Positions 43,500 to 56,507 are shown, counted from the stretch's first letter. The stretch: 64,000 bases of DNA from Ceratothoa steindachneri (GCA_963969495.1 OZ018321.1:104952066-105016065); one strand, 5' to 3'. Program-made: numbers and translations. The notes: generated by a model from the sequence alone, not told the origin.

Positions 43500-46217
43500 A
43501 ACAGAGTGATAAATTCAAGAAGATAGGACTACGTGAAGTGCTATTTCGCACTGCCTGGTTGTTAGTGTTCTCTATAAAAACAGAGGAGGACGAAGAAATC
43601 AACTATGATAGGGAAGAAATGGTCCCTACTTATTTAAGAAATAATATTGGGAAATTTTTTTTAAAACCAACAGTAATGCGAGAAAGGGAAGAAATTCAGG
43701 GTTCAGGGGGCATAACAACAATAGAAGAAATAAAAGGCACAATCAGTTTCTTCAGGCAAAAAGCGCCAGGTACCACAGGAATCACTAGAATTAACCTCAC
43801 TAATAAACCGGACAACATAGTGTAAGCAATGTAAAACATCTACAACGGGTTCCTAAATAACGGATACATCTCCCCAAAACAAGTTAGCAAGGATGATCTT
43901 TGTCGGAAAAACAGGAAATCCACCAAGTCACCTCTCCAGTTATAGGCCTATATCGCCAATGAATTTCCTGAACAAGGTTTTCGGGTAATAAATACCAGTT
44001 CGGATTTAGAAAAGGATGAGACATCCCGATGACACTTGGCATAATGAAAAAGAAAATAATTAAGACAAATGCAGAGGAGAAGTACATCGACTTGGTACTA
44101 AGAGATGTAGAGAAACATTTTGAAAAAGTCTGGCTCATGAGCCTGCAATTTAAGATCTTAGATCTCCAAATAAACAGCAATCTGTTGTGAATTTTCTGCG
44201 ATTACCTCACATACAGAAAAGCATAAGCGATTATAAATGATTTCAAAAGACCTGAATCCATACTGAAGGCTAGGCTTCTACAGTTGGACTATCTCAGTCC
44301 CGTAGTGTATCAATATATACAGAGGACCTACCAAGAGCAATAATGCCTGAATGCTTAAATATATTATTCGCGGACAACATCAGCCATAGCTTCGTCAGTG
44401 GATACAGAAAAAAAGCGCTTTCAGGCTAGGACAACAGCTATAGAAATTAACATAAACAACTACGAAAGGTACTGGAAAATAAGAAACAAAAGAAAATTCA
44501 CCATGGTCACACTCTCCAGGAACATGGTAGCTTGTATCGAATTAGAATATCAAAACTACAGGTACCATTCTGAAAGTAAAGTTCTAGGGTTAAAAATAAA
44601 ATCAAGTGGTTATAAAAATCATAAACCAGAAGTAAAAAACAAGGGAGCAACTTGAGTGTTAAGCATGAAAAATAAAATAGAATTTACATGGCATAACAAA
44701 GGCATGTATTACTCTCACAACTCATCCCAATCAACAGCGAAACAAAGACAAAAAAAACTGAAACTACGAAGGATACAAAATAAAGCTCTCTATGTCATTA
44801 CAAACACAAAGAGAAGAGACCAAAGAAGCTAAAGAAGTCTACACCAAGAATCTGTCATGAAACCGCTCAATATTAACATCCAAGAAAAGAGCTTATTTGC
44901 AGAGCTACTAACATCAGAGTAGAAACCTATTACAACATTTGGTTCCCTAGTGGTAGACACCAGCTGATAGTTGAAGAGGTATCGTTGTTTACTTAAAAAC
45001 GAAATAAATAACAATAAAAAACTACCCAACTAAGTCATCTCCAAACAAGCCAAAGTAGAAAGAGAATAAAAGAGGTAAATCTATGGAAGAAACAGAAATT
45101 GTGAGATACGTGGTTCAAAATGCACTATAAAATCATTAGGTCCACAAAATAAAATTTAGTTTTTCCATTTTGTTCATTTATCCATTACAAGAAGAAAGTC
45201 AACATAGATCAACTTCTATTCTCTTACTCTCTCCTCTTATTTCGAATTTTTTACTCATTCTCCTACTCCTCTTCATCTTCATCGGCTTCCGCCAGCCCTT
45301 CATCTGGATCAATTGAATCCTTTTGGGGAGGAGAGGGTGTTAGATGAAAGATCGATCACGTGCACCACTCTACATTCTCTCTCACATCGAGAGAAGAAGA
45401 TGTGAAGGTGGCTATGCCGGCAAGGAAATATTTCGTTCTACTATCCCCCCAAAAGACATTATCATCAATATCAGTCATCGATCTGTTCTCTCTCATTGTG
45501 TTAACCAGCTCGTTAAAGTTGCCAAGCAGTTGGTAAAGTAGAAAGCGCACAGGACTGCTCAGTGCAAACCCATTGTGTGTAACACTGGGGCACTCACAGT
45601 TCACGACTCTTCCACCAGTTCACGGGATCTCCATCCCCAGCAGCACCCCACCCCCTCCCATGAGTCAACTAATGAGAGGATGATTCCCTACGAAACGAAG
45701 TGAGATGCTCTCTCTACTACACGAGGAGAGCAAAGCCAGACAGAACAACAGTGCTACGAAAAGTCATCATTACCCTCAATATAGTCAAAATAAGGCTCCT
45801 GATACCCCCTCTGACTACACTACGACCTGTAACAAACACTACAGAGGAAGATAAAATCATAATTTGAAGAGGGCGAAGGAAGCGTTCAACAATATTGACC
45901 AAGAAGTCAACACATCTCACGAAATCCTATTTCAACATACGATCATTCTTCATAGAATTCACGCCCTTTTCTTCAAGAACACAATAGAGGAAATCCATCA
46001 AATCTCGCCTCGAGTTCTTGCTGGATTTTAAGTATCATTTTCAAGAATTTTTTAACTCTAAGTCTCCGTTTTAAAGATAACATTACCTACTAAAGTTCGA
46101 GTTGTACAATTAGCAGTGTGCTCTCTGAACATTGAATAATATTTTGTTTGTTTATTTTGTATTATAGACATAAGAAAATGACTATTGTGGTCGAAACGTC
46201 GCCGGTAAATGAAAAAG
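43500..46217 (+). pseudogene. LINE J copy 3, RT and 3' region, degenerate
   Basis: Plus-strand pieces: a pre-RT segment EEIKGTISFFRQKAPGTTGI (about 43719-43780, the KAPG..GI box), YQFGFRKG near 43990, then IDLVLRDVEKHFEKVWLMSL (about 44089-44145, motif A shared with J copies 1 and 2). QLDYLSPVVYQYIYRG (about 44282) is a degraded motif B, and the RARTTAIEININNYERYWKI-like segment (here from 44413) and SKVLGLKIKSSGY match J copy 1 (VFGLKITSDRY). The catalytic motif is lost. Distal residues to about 45,060 fit the C-terminus. The region 45,060-46,217 may be 3' UTR or a different element. Confidence 0.65.
46174..46205 (+). ncRNA. Hammerhead-like half motif
   Basis: GACTA (46180-46184) pairs with TGGTC (46188-46192), followed by GAAA (46193-46196) and a CGTC, which makes a self-complementary ACGT stem III with a GTC triplet. 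The first core (CTGANGA) is not intact upstream, where the sequence reads ATAAGAAAAT. It is probably a decayed PLE or retroelement ribozyme end. Confidence 0.35.
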
Positions 46218-46650
46218 ATTTTATTTTTTTATTTATTTTTTTATTTATTTATTCCATATTAATCCAATGTGCAGTATAAACATATTACATTTTAAATCTT
46301 AAGGACAAGTTACAATAAGTACTTATACTTACTCGTATATATGTATATACATACAAAGATTAGTTATTGGCCCCAAAAAAGTCAGTGACTTTTAGGGCAG
46401 AAACTTAAAACTTAAGACTAAGCATAAAATTATCCAGAATAAAATCCTTTCATGTTTATAAAAATATAAACAACTTAGTATACATTTGAGAACCTAACCA
46501 TTGTAAAGATTGCAAATAACGAATAATTATATTATTTAAATTTTGAGATAAATTAAAAAACTATTTTATTGCCAGCGATTATTTCAAAAGATCTGTAGTT
46601 AACATAGTCAACAGTCTTATATAAATAATAACATATTTATAATGTATAAA

Positions 46651-48300
46651 TCAAAGTAATAGTACACAGTATAATAGTGTACGGTAACAAATAAATACAC
46701 AATAACAAAAACTGAAGAGAAATTTAAAAGCTTTTTTGAATTGAGCTAAATTGGTTTGGGATTTGATATTGTCGTCCAAGCCATTCCATATTATGATAGA
46801 TTTGAACAGAAAGCTACATTGTGATTTTGATTTTGAATGAAAGGGTGAAATAAATTTTGTTCTATTGCTGGTTTGGTGATTATGGGTATTATCAGCTGTT
46901 TGTAACATATTAAATATATATTAAATATATTTTCCAAACCATCTCTCTATGCCATATGTCAAGTAAGGTTGCACCATTGTCATATATAAAGAGTGGAGAA
47001 TAGATTTAGGAAGAAACTTATTTAATTTATATAATATTCCATTTGATTTTGATAGTTTTGTGAGATATGCGTAATATGTTGTTTAAAACTCAGATTTTTG
47101 TTAATAAAGATGCCTAGGAATTTGATATGAGTAGTTTCATAGATTATTCCATCGCCAATTTTAATATGGGGCAATTCAATAGATTTTTTGTAAGAGAAAA
47201 GATTATATTTGGTTTTATCTACATTTATTGATAGTTTATTAACATTAAGCCACCTGAAGACATTTTCGAGTTTTTTATTTATTTTCGATTCAATGTTGCT
47301 CAGTTTGTCATATGACAAGGGAGTTGATAAGGCACTATCATCCGCAAATAATATAAATTTAAACAGAGAAGATGATTTAACAATATCATTAATATAGATT
47401 AAAAATAACAGTGGCCCTAGCACGGAGCCTTGTGGGACCTCAGTTGTAATATTAAGGTGGGATGAGTCATGACCATTGACGGAGACAAATTGTTTTCTTT
47501 CAGTTAAATATGATTTGAACCAATTTTGACAGTTGCCTTTAATTCCATACATAGCTAATTTTGACAGTAGAATATTATGGTTGACACAATCGAAAGCTTT
47601 TTTAGAATCGAGAAAAATTGAGAATACAATGTGGCCATTTTCAATGTTATCATATAAATATTAAAGGTGGTTAATTATCGTGTGAATCGTTGATTTTTGA
47701 CGTCTAAAACCATATTGGTGTTTATACAACAGTGAATTAGATTCCAGAAATTTATAAAGTTTATTGAATGCTATCTTTTCAAATATTTTACTGAATATTG
47801 TAAGGCATGAAATAAGGCGGTAATTGCTGACGTTTGTGAGGTCTCCGGCCTTTGGTAACGGTGTTACCCGAACTATTTTTAATACACTTGGGAATATACC
47901 CTGCGTAAATGATTTATTAATTATTGATGCTAAAATTGGAGCAACTATATCAGAGATGTATTTTAAAATTTTAGTGGAGATTGAATTAATACCTGATTTT
48001 TTATTTTTTAGTGAACTAATGATTCTTTTTATATCGGCTACGCTTACAGGAGAAAAGAACAAGGAATTTGGTACATTAATCTCATTAAAATACGAAAGTA
48101 AAGATTTATCGACTATTTTGCAGGAGTCTGAGATTTTTTTGCCTACGTTGTCAAAAAATTTATTGAATTCATTCGCCTTTTCCTTATTGTCATCAACTGG
48201 TTTACCGTCAATGATAATTTGTTTAATTTGGTTTGTTCCTTTAGTAATTTCAGGTTTTATCACAGAATTGATTAATTTCCAAGTTTGTTTTTTATTGTTT
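46651..48300 (-). pseudogene. LINE reverse transcriptase
   Basis: The RT begins near 48300 (WKLINSVIKPEITKGTNQ). Its first open part (48263-47661) contains NEFNKFFDNVGKKISD, IISSLKNKKSGINSISTKIL and VSNYRLISCLTIFSKIFEKI (RPIS read as RLIS). After the single TAA the same frame continues with FLDSKKAFDCVNH (motif A) and, at 47552-47022, TEVPQGSVLGPLLFLIYIND (motif B) and LFADDSALSTPL (motif C, about 47345-47310, with an intact FADD). FLGIFINKNLSFKQHI follows. After a frameshift near 47030 the C-terminal segment (46908-46651) has SIIIWNGLDDNIKSQTN and FKKAFKFLF. Confidence 0.85.
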
Positions 48301-48663
48301 TTCGTTTGATTAAATCGTTCATGGTAATAATTTTTCTTGGCTATTTTAATTTGGTTAGTAACTTAATTCCGAAAATTTTTATATGTGTGTTCTGGAATTT
48401 GACTAAGCTTATAAAGAGAAAAGTATTTTTGCGTCTTTTAATGTTATTTATAATTGCGTTTGTTATCCAAGGTTTTGTTTTGTGTTTATATAATATGGTT
48501 TTAGATTTAAGAGGACAATTAAGTTTAAAAGCATCGTCTAGCCTTGAAATTAACTCTTCGGTAGCAGAATCGATGTCATTTATATAGGAAAATTCATATA
48601 GATTCTGATTTAGAACATAGTTATAGAAGTTTGATAAGGTATTTTCGTTAATTATGCGGTAGG

Positions 48664-49410
48664 TTATGGTACGGTTTTGATGAATTTGTTCGAGTTCAAA
48701 AAAGACTTCCGGATCATGAATATAGCAAGATGGTCCGATATGTCACAAAGGAGAATACCAGAAGAGTAATTTTCGGGGTGAACTCTGAAAATATTGTCAA
48801 TTAGTGGTGCTGAGTTTTGGGTTATTCTTGTCGGTTTTGTTATAATTGGAAGTAAGGAATGCGAATAAAAAGTATAGAGGAAGGACTGAGTTGATGCGTG
48901 GTTTTTAAAGTTTAATAGATCGAAGTTAAAATCTCCTGTAATTATTATGTCGTCATAGTTTGTAACATTGAAGTAATTGATTAATTCAGTAATCTTATCT
49001 ATAAACATCTTTGGGTCACCAGAAGGAGGTCTATATACGGTTCTAATGATTATTGTTTTACCATTTGATTTTACTTCGATAAATAAAGTTTCAATATAGT
49101 TGTAGGAAATACTAATTTCTTCAACTTTTTTAGTATTAAGTCTGTCAGATATATACACGTTTATACCTCCCCCTATCTTGTTTACGTCGCGTAGTGAATG
49201 AAAAGAGCTATAGTTTGGGACACTGATAAGGTGTTTATTATTATTTGTTAGCCAGCTCTCGGTGAATGCCAAAACGGAAAATTTATAATTAAGTGTTGAC
49301 AAAAATATTGAAAATTCATCAATGTTTGCGTGCAAAGATCGGATATTAAGATTTAAAATGGACTGGTCTTTTTTCAAATGAAAATGTAGTGTTAAATTTA
49401 TCACAATCAT
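48664..49410 (-). pseudogene. LINE AP endonuclease, open reading frame
   Basis: A 248-codon open frame with all APE landmarks intact: LNLNIRSLHANIDEF (N box, about 49355), VLAFTESWL (E box, about 49275), GGGINVYIS, IRTVYRPPSG (Y box, about 49035), DDIIITGDFNFDLLNF (GDFN box, about 48940), APLIDNIF (about 48795) and CDISDHLAIF (SDH box, about 48745). The endonuclease nicks the target for primed reverse transcription. All the catalytic residues I can place are conserved, unusual for this window. Confidence 0.85.
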
Positions 49411-49513
49411 AGTATTGGTTTCTTACGTTATTTTCTTTAAAATTCGGGTATAATTCATCAAAATGGTTTATGTCTGGATCGATATTATTGAAGTGATCAA
49501 AATGTTCAAACAT

Positions 49514-52266
49514 AAAGGTAGTTCTATTGGAATTTAAAAATTAAAGGTTACAAATTGAAATTACGTATAAAATATCTATAAACAGTTAAAATACTATTTT
49601 TATGATAACTTTAATAAGAGAAAAAGAAATAAAGTATGTAATACAATTGAAATAAAAGTAAGTGAATGCTAGGTCAAAACATGGTTTGTTTGTTTTTGTC
49701 TTTTTCATCTAAAACAGTAATATCGCCGAAGGTATTATTACTGATCGTTCCAGAGATTCTCACCATTTAAGTCTGCAAGCGTCGAATTGAGGTGTTCCGA
49801 CAGAAATTTTTGGAGGGCAGCTCGGGTATTGATAACTATACGTAGGTCACGGCGACCAGAGGGTGATGAAGCCATTACTTTACTCACCTTGGGATTTCTG
49901 CTAATCATTATATTTAGGCTTTCTAAAAGTAGTCTTAAATACCAATGTACACAATACACAGGCTTTTGTTGTGACCAAGGGCTGGGGATAAACCATGTAG
50001 GTCCTGCGACCAAGAGCATTTGAAAAACCTGGCTTATCTAGTGATCAAGGATACATGACAACCATATCTTTATCACCTAAAAAACCTGTTTTTTCACACG
50101 CCCTTGTTCACAAGATGAGCCTGGGTTGTCAGATACCCCTGTCAGATAAGGACCCTTGTTTAGTCCATGCCACGGATTACCTGATAGATTTCAAATTTGC
50201 AGACACATGGATGGAATATATATTGATGGCAACCATTAACTTTCTTTAATAATTGCATTAAAAAAATACTTAAATATGTTACCAATAATTTTTAGTAAAT
50301 TTCCTTTATTCATCAAACTACACAGTTTCCTTAGAGAAGAGACCCGGTGTAATTATAAAGTTTTCTGTATGCGATTATTATACATATTTTCTCTGTGGTG
50401 TGAATATTATACTTTTTCTATTGTATTTTTGTCAGAATAAACTAATTATTATAGCTCTAAATGGCTTTTAAGTCATTTTAGACATTCTTGAAAGCTCACT
50501 TTGTCCTTTATATTCGGCAGGACAAAAGTGAGTCATTTTGTGGGGTGGTGTCGCAACTGAGGGCTGTTCAACCGTCTATGGAAAGGTCAGTTTTAATGAG
50601 TCTAATTTTTACTTTTCATTCGCTGCCGAAGGCCGAAAAGAGTCTTAGGCAATTTGCTTTTGCCAGTTGCCACTGGTTTGATTCAGTGTCGCGCCCGCCA
50701 TCGCAAGCATCGTTCAGGCGATGATTCCCTGCTAAAAGTGCCCCCCTCCCCAAAAGGGCTTTTACCACCCATCTGCATCTTATCTCTCTTATTTCTCAGT
50801 GAAGACCAACATTTTAATGTGATATCCGAAATATGAGTATCTACATCGTATGACAACTGCCGTGATGTCAATCCGAATCTGAAGTTGAAGGCCTTACTTG
50901 CTGGAAAGAAAAGAGCGCTAATACAGAGGAAAACGGCCAATTTAGATATCCCTTAAAGCATTTTTATTTCCGAGGAGAAAAAGGGAAGGGTGTAAACATA
51001 AAGAGAAAAGAAATAAATAGGAAGAAAATGGTGCAGTGACTTGGCAAGCTAATTTGTACTTTCGAGAGAGCTCGTACAAAAGAGTAGAGGTTGCTGACGA
51101 GCAAATTTCAAATTTTGTTTCCTTTAAATCTACTTTTGAAGGTTTCATCAAAAAGTCAACCAAAATTCCTCCATATTAAATTTATGTGTATTTTTCTCCT
51201 GGATATCTTCGTAGGTTGTCACTAACAGGTTTTATTACATCCTCACTCTCTCCCTGTTTAGACTACCTTTTTTCGGTTCTCCTTTATCCATCCTATGAGT
51301 TTTCCAACTCTCTCTTCCTGACTTGAGCCATACAGATTAAGGTAGTTTACCGCATAATCCATCATCATTTATAATCCTTTTTTGCTACTGTTCTTCAAAT
51401 TATTTTATCTTTCTCTCTCATACTTTCCATTATCGTTCTCCATCGCATACTCCTTAATGGATGAGTTAAGGCACTCATATTTGCTTCTTTATTCACAATT
51501 TACTCGAGCAAGAATCTTACTCTTGGAAATGCTATCCAAGATACATGGTCTCTGTTGGGTTATCGGCTCTTTGAGCATCTGCCTTCTACGTTCAAGTTCA
51601 TATTTTCGAGCACCTTCTCATCTTCAAACAACTTGCTCCTTTGAGTTTATTTACACCCTCCATGTTTCCCTACTTCTCTCATCTTCTCCGGAGTGAAAAT
51701 CACCCCATTTTGATTAACCGTATTTCCTTCAATTGTCCCAAAACGAAAACTCTTCAAGATTCACCAAGTCTGTCTTTATACCCAGCGACTCTTTCCATTG
51801 ACCTCCTTAGTTCTCAGTCCAGGAACAAATCCAAACTAAAGTAGAATGCAAGATAAAATTATGTAATCCAACCAGGGTATGATAACCGAATAATGGGTTT
51901 CGTCTTATCAGAAAGCAAAAAATGAATCGTGAGGGTTCCTCTTAGATTGGCAATCATGAAAAGATAACTGATGAAAAATTAGTCAAAAGACATTTTAAAT
52001 CTATGGTTTTGGACAGTAAACCAAAAGGACTCAGAACCACACTTTGGTAACCATTTATACTCGTATTCGTGGAAAACGAGGCCGAATGCGAAGAAGGAGG
52101 AGGACTTGCGTACCATAAAATATAAAGATGATAAGGTTTACCTTACCCCACAAATGCGTCATGTCAGATAGGAGGCTGGTATGGGGAGGGTATGTCATTG
52201 ACGCCCGGGAAAAAACTCGGACCAATCGAGGCAAACGCTATACCTCAAAACAGAAGGAATTTTTTA
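49514..52266. other. Intergenic DNA
   Basis: No gene recognised. A 93-codon minus frame (50019-49738) just upstream of the LINE and an 85-codon minus frame (50940-50683, with a hydrophobic start) have no identifiable domain. A plus-strand 104-codon frame at 51382-51696 lies in a pyrimidine-rich stretch and is likely chance. Confidence 0.35.
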
Positions 52267-52567
52267 GTCGCGTGCACGTGACTCTATAAGAGACTATGTC
52301 GGTCCGTAGGTTGGTAGGTCGGATGGTAACCATTTTACTTTTCAATGAGCTTTTGGCAATAGCATCGTAACTATTTGCCCGATATTCTAACTAGATTTAA
52401 AGCCCTTATGTTGTTTTACATTCTATTTCGAATGATATAATTGTCCAGGTCTCTCAAGGTTAGTCCAGGAATTATTAAAAGAAAACTAACTATGCGTCAG
52501 ATTGTCCCCCTCTTGGAAAGTTTTGAAGGTCATAGGTTATAAGTTATAATAATTGAGAGCACGCGAC
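52267..52567. repeat. Possible small inverted-repeat element (MITE-like)
   Basis: GTCGCGTGC (52267-52275) and GCACGCGAC (52559-52567) form 9-bp inverted repeats 301 bp apart. The interior starts with a GGTCGG-rich stretch. No clear target duplication is visible, so the element is only suggested. Confidence 0.3.
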
Positions 52568-54789
52568 CTACTTCTGTTGACCTTGTTTTCCGAACCATTA
52601 CTGATAAATCAGGTGTTCCGTGACGTCAACATGGGGCATGATTTAGTTTTTGCTGCCTCTCCGGAGGTATGTGGTTATTTAGCAAAAGGTGCAACGTCCT
52701 CATGCCTACAGTTGTCTCAATCACGATTGAGAAACAAAAGAGGAAGAAATTATGTAAAAAAACAAACAAATAAATGACAGGAATTGTAGCAAATTAACGA
52801 GTAGGGGGAAAAAGGATTGCTATCAAAGACCGCGGGAGTGTATTCGAAGAGGGGGAAAACTTTGAGTCGGATACAGGGCAAAATAAATTGCTAATTTGAA
52901 TACCATTCTGCCCTTGGTGTGGTACTGGTGGTAGTGAGGAGTTGCGTTGTTATCTTGTGAACATGAGAAATGAAGTCTGTGAGATCAGTTAGTAAGTTTG
53001 TTTTTTTCAGTCGAAGGCTCTTAACGGGTCGGGTCTCTCCTCTTATGGCCGAAGATTTTGAACCTTAATACACAGATGAGTCTGGAAGCACTTTTGCCAC
53101 TGTCTTTCAGCGAGGCGCCTAAACCACTAAAGTTTGCGCAAGTATAATTAAGGAATAAATAGGCATGGGGGACTGGGCCGTGTGGTCATCCTGCCTGAAT
53201 CCTGCTCTTTAATATGGCATTACCCTTAGGATTTTGAGAGGCCTCTTATTTATTTCTCTTGCTCTTATTTTGTTTCTCCATTCTCTCGCCCTTTTCTGAT
53301 CAAGTATGAGACCCATATATATGGGCATCAGCGTATGTTTTCTTGATAAGTTTGTAGCTTTGTTTGGATTGATGGATGCAATACCATTGCAAGAGAAAAC
53401 TTGGCCTCTAACCACTCGCATGTTCATAAGTATCTTGTGGAAGAGGAAACGAAGGTAGTGGGAATGGAGTGCTAAAGAAGAGACTTGGGGAGCTTTGGTA
53501 AGAGAAAGTCAAAAAGTACGGAAGTCTTCTTAACAGTAAGTCGCATTTCGAAACGACTGTGACATGGCCTAGTGACAACAGCTCTTGTGATAGCAAAAGT
53601 TCGTAAACTCTTATTTATAATCTAGTTTTTTTCTTAAGTATTTCATTGGAAATTCAAGAAGACAGTTTTCTCATTAAAATTATAAGAATAAAGGTTGAAA
53701 TGAAGGCAAAAAAATGAGTTTTGCCAACATCGAAGTGAATAGGTGTTTTGACTATAGAGGAAAATATTTAAAGGATTTAACTTAAATAAATTAAAGATTA
53801 AATACGAGATAGACGTGCGTAAAAGTAAGTTGTTTTGGTAGGTCCTTATTTATTTTAATTTAATTGAAGTCGAAATTCGACGAGGCCATCTCTCAGAGAA
53901 GGATTATAACGAGAGATCTGTAAAGTTATGGAAAATAGAGGAAATGAAAATGCGTGGAAGATGTAGAGCCATAGTTCCTCTTGCAGAAATTGTAGTCGGG
54001 AGAGCAATCAACTGCAAAGTTAAGGCTGGAAGGCACCTAATCCTCCCGATTGCAGAGGGAGCATGGTTTTCACTAATACACGGCACCCCTTTGCGACATG
54101 GAAATTATGCCAGTCTAGTGGAGATGAATTTTTTACCTCCTCCAATAGATTCAATGCTTTGCATGAAGGTTATGGTCTGAATGAAAATAAGAGGGAGTGT
54201 GAGAGTGGTAAGATGGCTGAAAATAGGATTCTTACTGAAATTATCATGACGGATTATATTATTCTGAGGTTTAAGAATTTGTGTACTAGTAGAAGGAAAA
54301 TGACAACTGAGAAGTAAACGAGGCTGATGTTTGGTAGTGTAAGTGATATTTTTATGGTTACCCATGTAAAATTAAATGATGTAAATAAAATTATAAGTGG
54401 CTGCTTGAAAAGACAGAGGAGAATAGAATGAAAGGTAAAGTATTGGGTGTGGTTCCAAGAATAGATACCGCGAATAAATTTCTACCTTGTGTAATTCGGA
54501 CGAAAGAATACGTAAGCAATTTGTGTAAAAAGAAATGAATGATGTTTGTAGAAATGGGCCAAAGGGTTTATCTTAGCAAACAAATGTACGCGATGGTGGA
54601 CAGATCACACCTCAAAAGAGATAGGGTAAATATCATGTTGAGGAGTTTGAATGGGTTCATAAGTGATAGTGTTCGGTTTGGAAGAAAAAGTAAGATTACC
54701 TTCCAAAGAAATCGAACTGTAGTGGGGGAGGGGGGAAGAATATATGTATCTAGAAGACGCTCGATCAGTTCCTGCGGCCACAACGTCGT
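52568..54789. other. Intergenic DNA
   Basis: No gene recognised. Overlapping plus-strand frames at 53944-54317 (78 and 84 codons) and antisense frames in the same place give no family match. The sequence around 53,940-54,180 is less AT-rich and could be a decayed coding region. Confidence 0.35.
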
Positions 54790-55148
54790 TCGCTCATAAC
54801 TTAGGGCCATTCACGCGTGCGCGTAAACTGCCGGGCGTGCGCAGTGAAACGGCTACTCATTGTAAGTATATTATATGATATTATAAGATAATTTTATGAT
54901 ATTATAAGATAATTTTATGATATTATATGATACTATATGATATTATAGGATAATTATAGGATAATTATATGATATTATATGTATTATATATTTTATAAAG
55001 AGGAGAGTAAGCAACAGAATCTGCCTATACCTCGCATATACTACTAATAATAATCAAGTGAAAATATTTTGGAATTTCAAACAATATTTATCTTTATTTA
55101 TTTGCGACAGGACCTTTTATCCCGGGCAAAGCCGGGTACTGATCCTAT
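54790..55148 (+). mobile_element. Helitron-like or other small non-autonomous element
   Basis: Near the right end a hairpin CCCGG-GCAAAG-CCGGG (55121-55136) is followed by TACTGATCCTAT. This resembles a Helitron 3' terminus (a hairpin about 10 bases before CTRR), although the final bases read CTAT. The left part has a GCGTGCGC-rich segment (about 54816-54850), a combination I associate with small elements ending in the same CCCGGGCAAAGCCGGG hairpin. The interior carries an AT-rich minisatellite. The left boundary is unknown. Confidence 0.35.
54866..54985. repeat. AT-rich minisatellite
   Basis: Units such as GATATTATAAGATAATTTTAT (about 21 bp) and shorter GATATTATAT and GGATAATTAT variants repeat in tandem. 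Confidence 0.75.
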
Positions 55149-55775
55149 TATTTAATGATAGAGCATGAGCTGCAGCAAATACTCATATTGATAGATGCAA
55201 CAATAAGGAGCCTTTAACAATAAACGAGCTGATAAAGACGTTCAAGTTTGCATAAGAAAATCCTCGAAATCTTCAGGATAAGGAAAAGAAAATTACAGAT
55301 ATTATGTATTCTGAAAATATATTTAGAAAGCCATAAATGAAAGTTTAATTTATAAGACTATTTTTAAATTTACTCATTTTGAATACAATGACAATTCCTT
55401 ATATAGTTATCAAAGCAGGAGTAGGAAATGGTTACGTGTAAGTCTTAATCACACTAAAGGATATTTATTAGCAAATTTTGAAGGTGTAGGGGAAATAGAA
55501 TTTCTTTTGAATGGGTTGATGTTAATTCAAATGATAGAACTATTGTCTCCGTAAGTCTGTAATAAACCTCAGTCCCATTCAATAGAGTTGGATCGTTAAA
55601 TCGTGAGGAAAATTGGTTATCTCTTCAATTTAAGTTAATATGTATTGATAATGTGAAAATATAATTTCAAGTTCTGTACACTAATGATAAATCAAGCTAG
55701 ACAATTCCAGGATGCTTCCTGGCTAATTACCCTGAGCAGGTAGTCCATAGTCCAACGAGGGTGATATCATTCTAG
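55149..55775. other. AT-rich intergenic DNA
   Basis: Nothing recognised. Confidence 0.4.
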
Positions 55776-56004
<229 letters not shown>

Positions 56005-56429
56005 TCTTCAACAAACACGCGGAAGGAGCTCTTCTCACAGTCACGAGAAGATATCGCATATACCAGCCTATCTAACGCAATCAAAAGTTTGCGTATCAAT
56101 TAGCTATTTTAATTTTGATCCCTGATTTAGAAGACAATGGAAAATTTCACAGAGTTTCCCTCCAAATTCTAGTAGCGAATTTGTGCATTAGCCTCCTCTC
56201 TCGCTGGTGGCTTCCCCGGATTGGTTATAAGATCGTTTTAACCGTCTTGAAACCATCGGAAAATGTCCTTCTTATTCTTTCTGTATTTTCGGTGGTGCCT
56301 CTTCATAGTTTATTTGATTTAACCCTAATAGTCACAGAGAATTATGTCTAAGTCTTCACTAGGCCCAGCTGTAGAATCTTATACGCAATCCCTTTTTTAT
56401 ACATCCCTACATAAAATGTCCATGTAAAT

Positions 56430-56507
56430 ACACAGGATCGCAAGCCCATATGAATTGACTTCTTATGTCGAAAAGGAGTCAATTCCTATTTGTTTGCGAT
56501 CCTGTGT
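56430..56507. repeat. 78-base hairpin at the 5' edge of PLE 5
   Basis: ACACAGGATCGCAA (56430-56443) pairs perfectly with TTGCGATCCTGTGT (56494-56507), and inside, GAATTGACT (56452-56460) pairs with AGTCAATTC (56477-56485). The right arm belongs to the PLE coding frame, so the left arm is probably an inverted copy of the same PLE segment. Confidence 0.8.

Larger units (their letters stand above)
46218..49513 (-). mobile_element. Single-ORF EN-RT LINE, best preserved in the window
   Basis: A minus-strand element reading from about 49513 (a methionine start, MFEHFDHFNNID) through an AP endonuclease and RT to about 46560. It ends in an A-rich (AATAAA)-like tail at 46218-46256. There is no separate ORF1 between 49513 and its 5' flank. 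Only a few lesions separate it from a full coding frame: frameshifts near 49400, between EN and RT and near 47030, and one TAA at 47660-47658. It abuts the 3' end of LINE J copy 3 tail to tail. Group: CR1/L2/jockey-like, not resolved. Confidence 0.85.

Noticed and set aside
50683..50940. Minus-strand ORF with a hydrophobic N-terminus (possible secreted peptide)
   Set aside because: No cysteine pattern, homologue or splice context; short enough to be chance.
53944..54317. Overlapping plus-strand ORFs as a candidate host exon
   Set aside because: Neither frame shows a recognisable domain and open frames also exist antisense.
56430..56507. microRNA precursor
   Set aside because: The right arm is PLE coding sequence, so an inverted retroelement copy explains it better.
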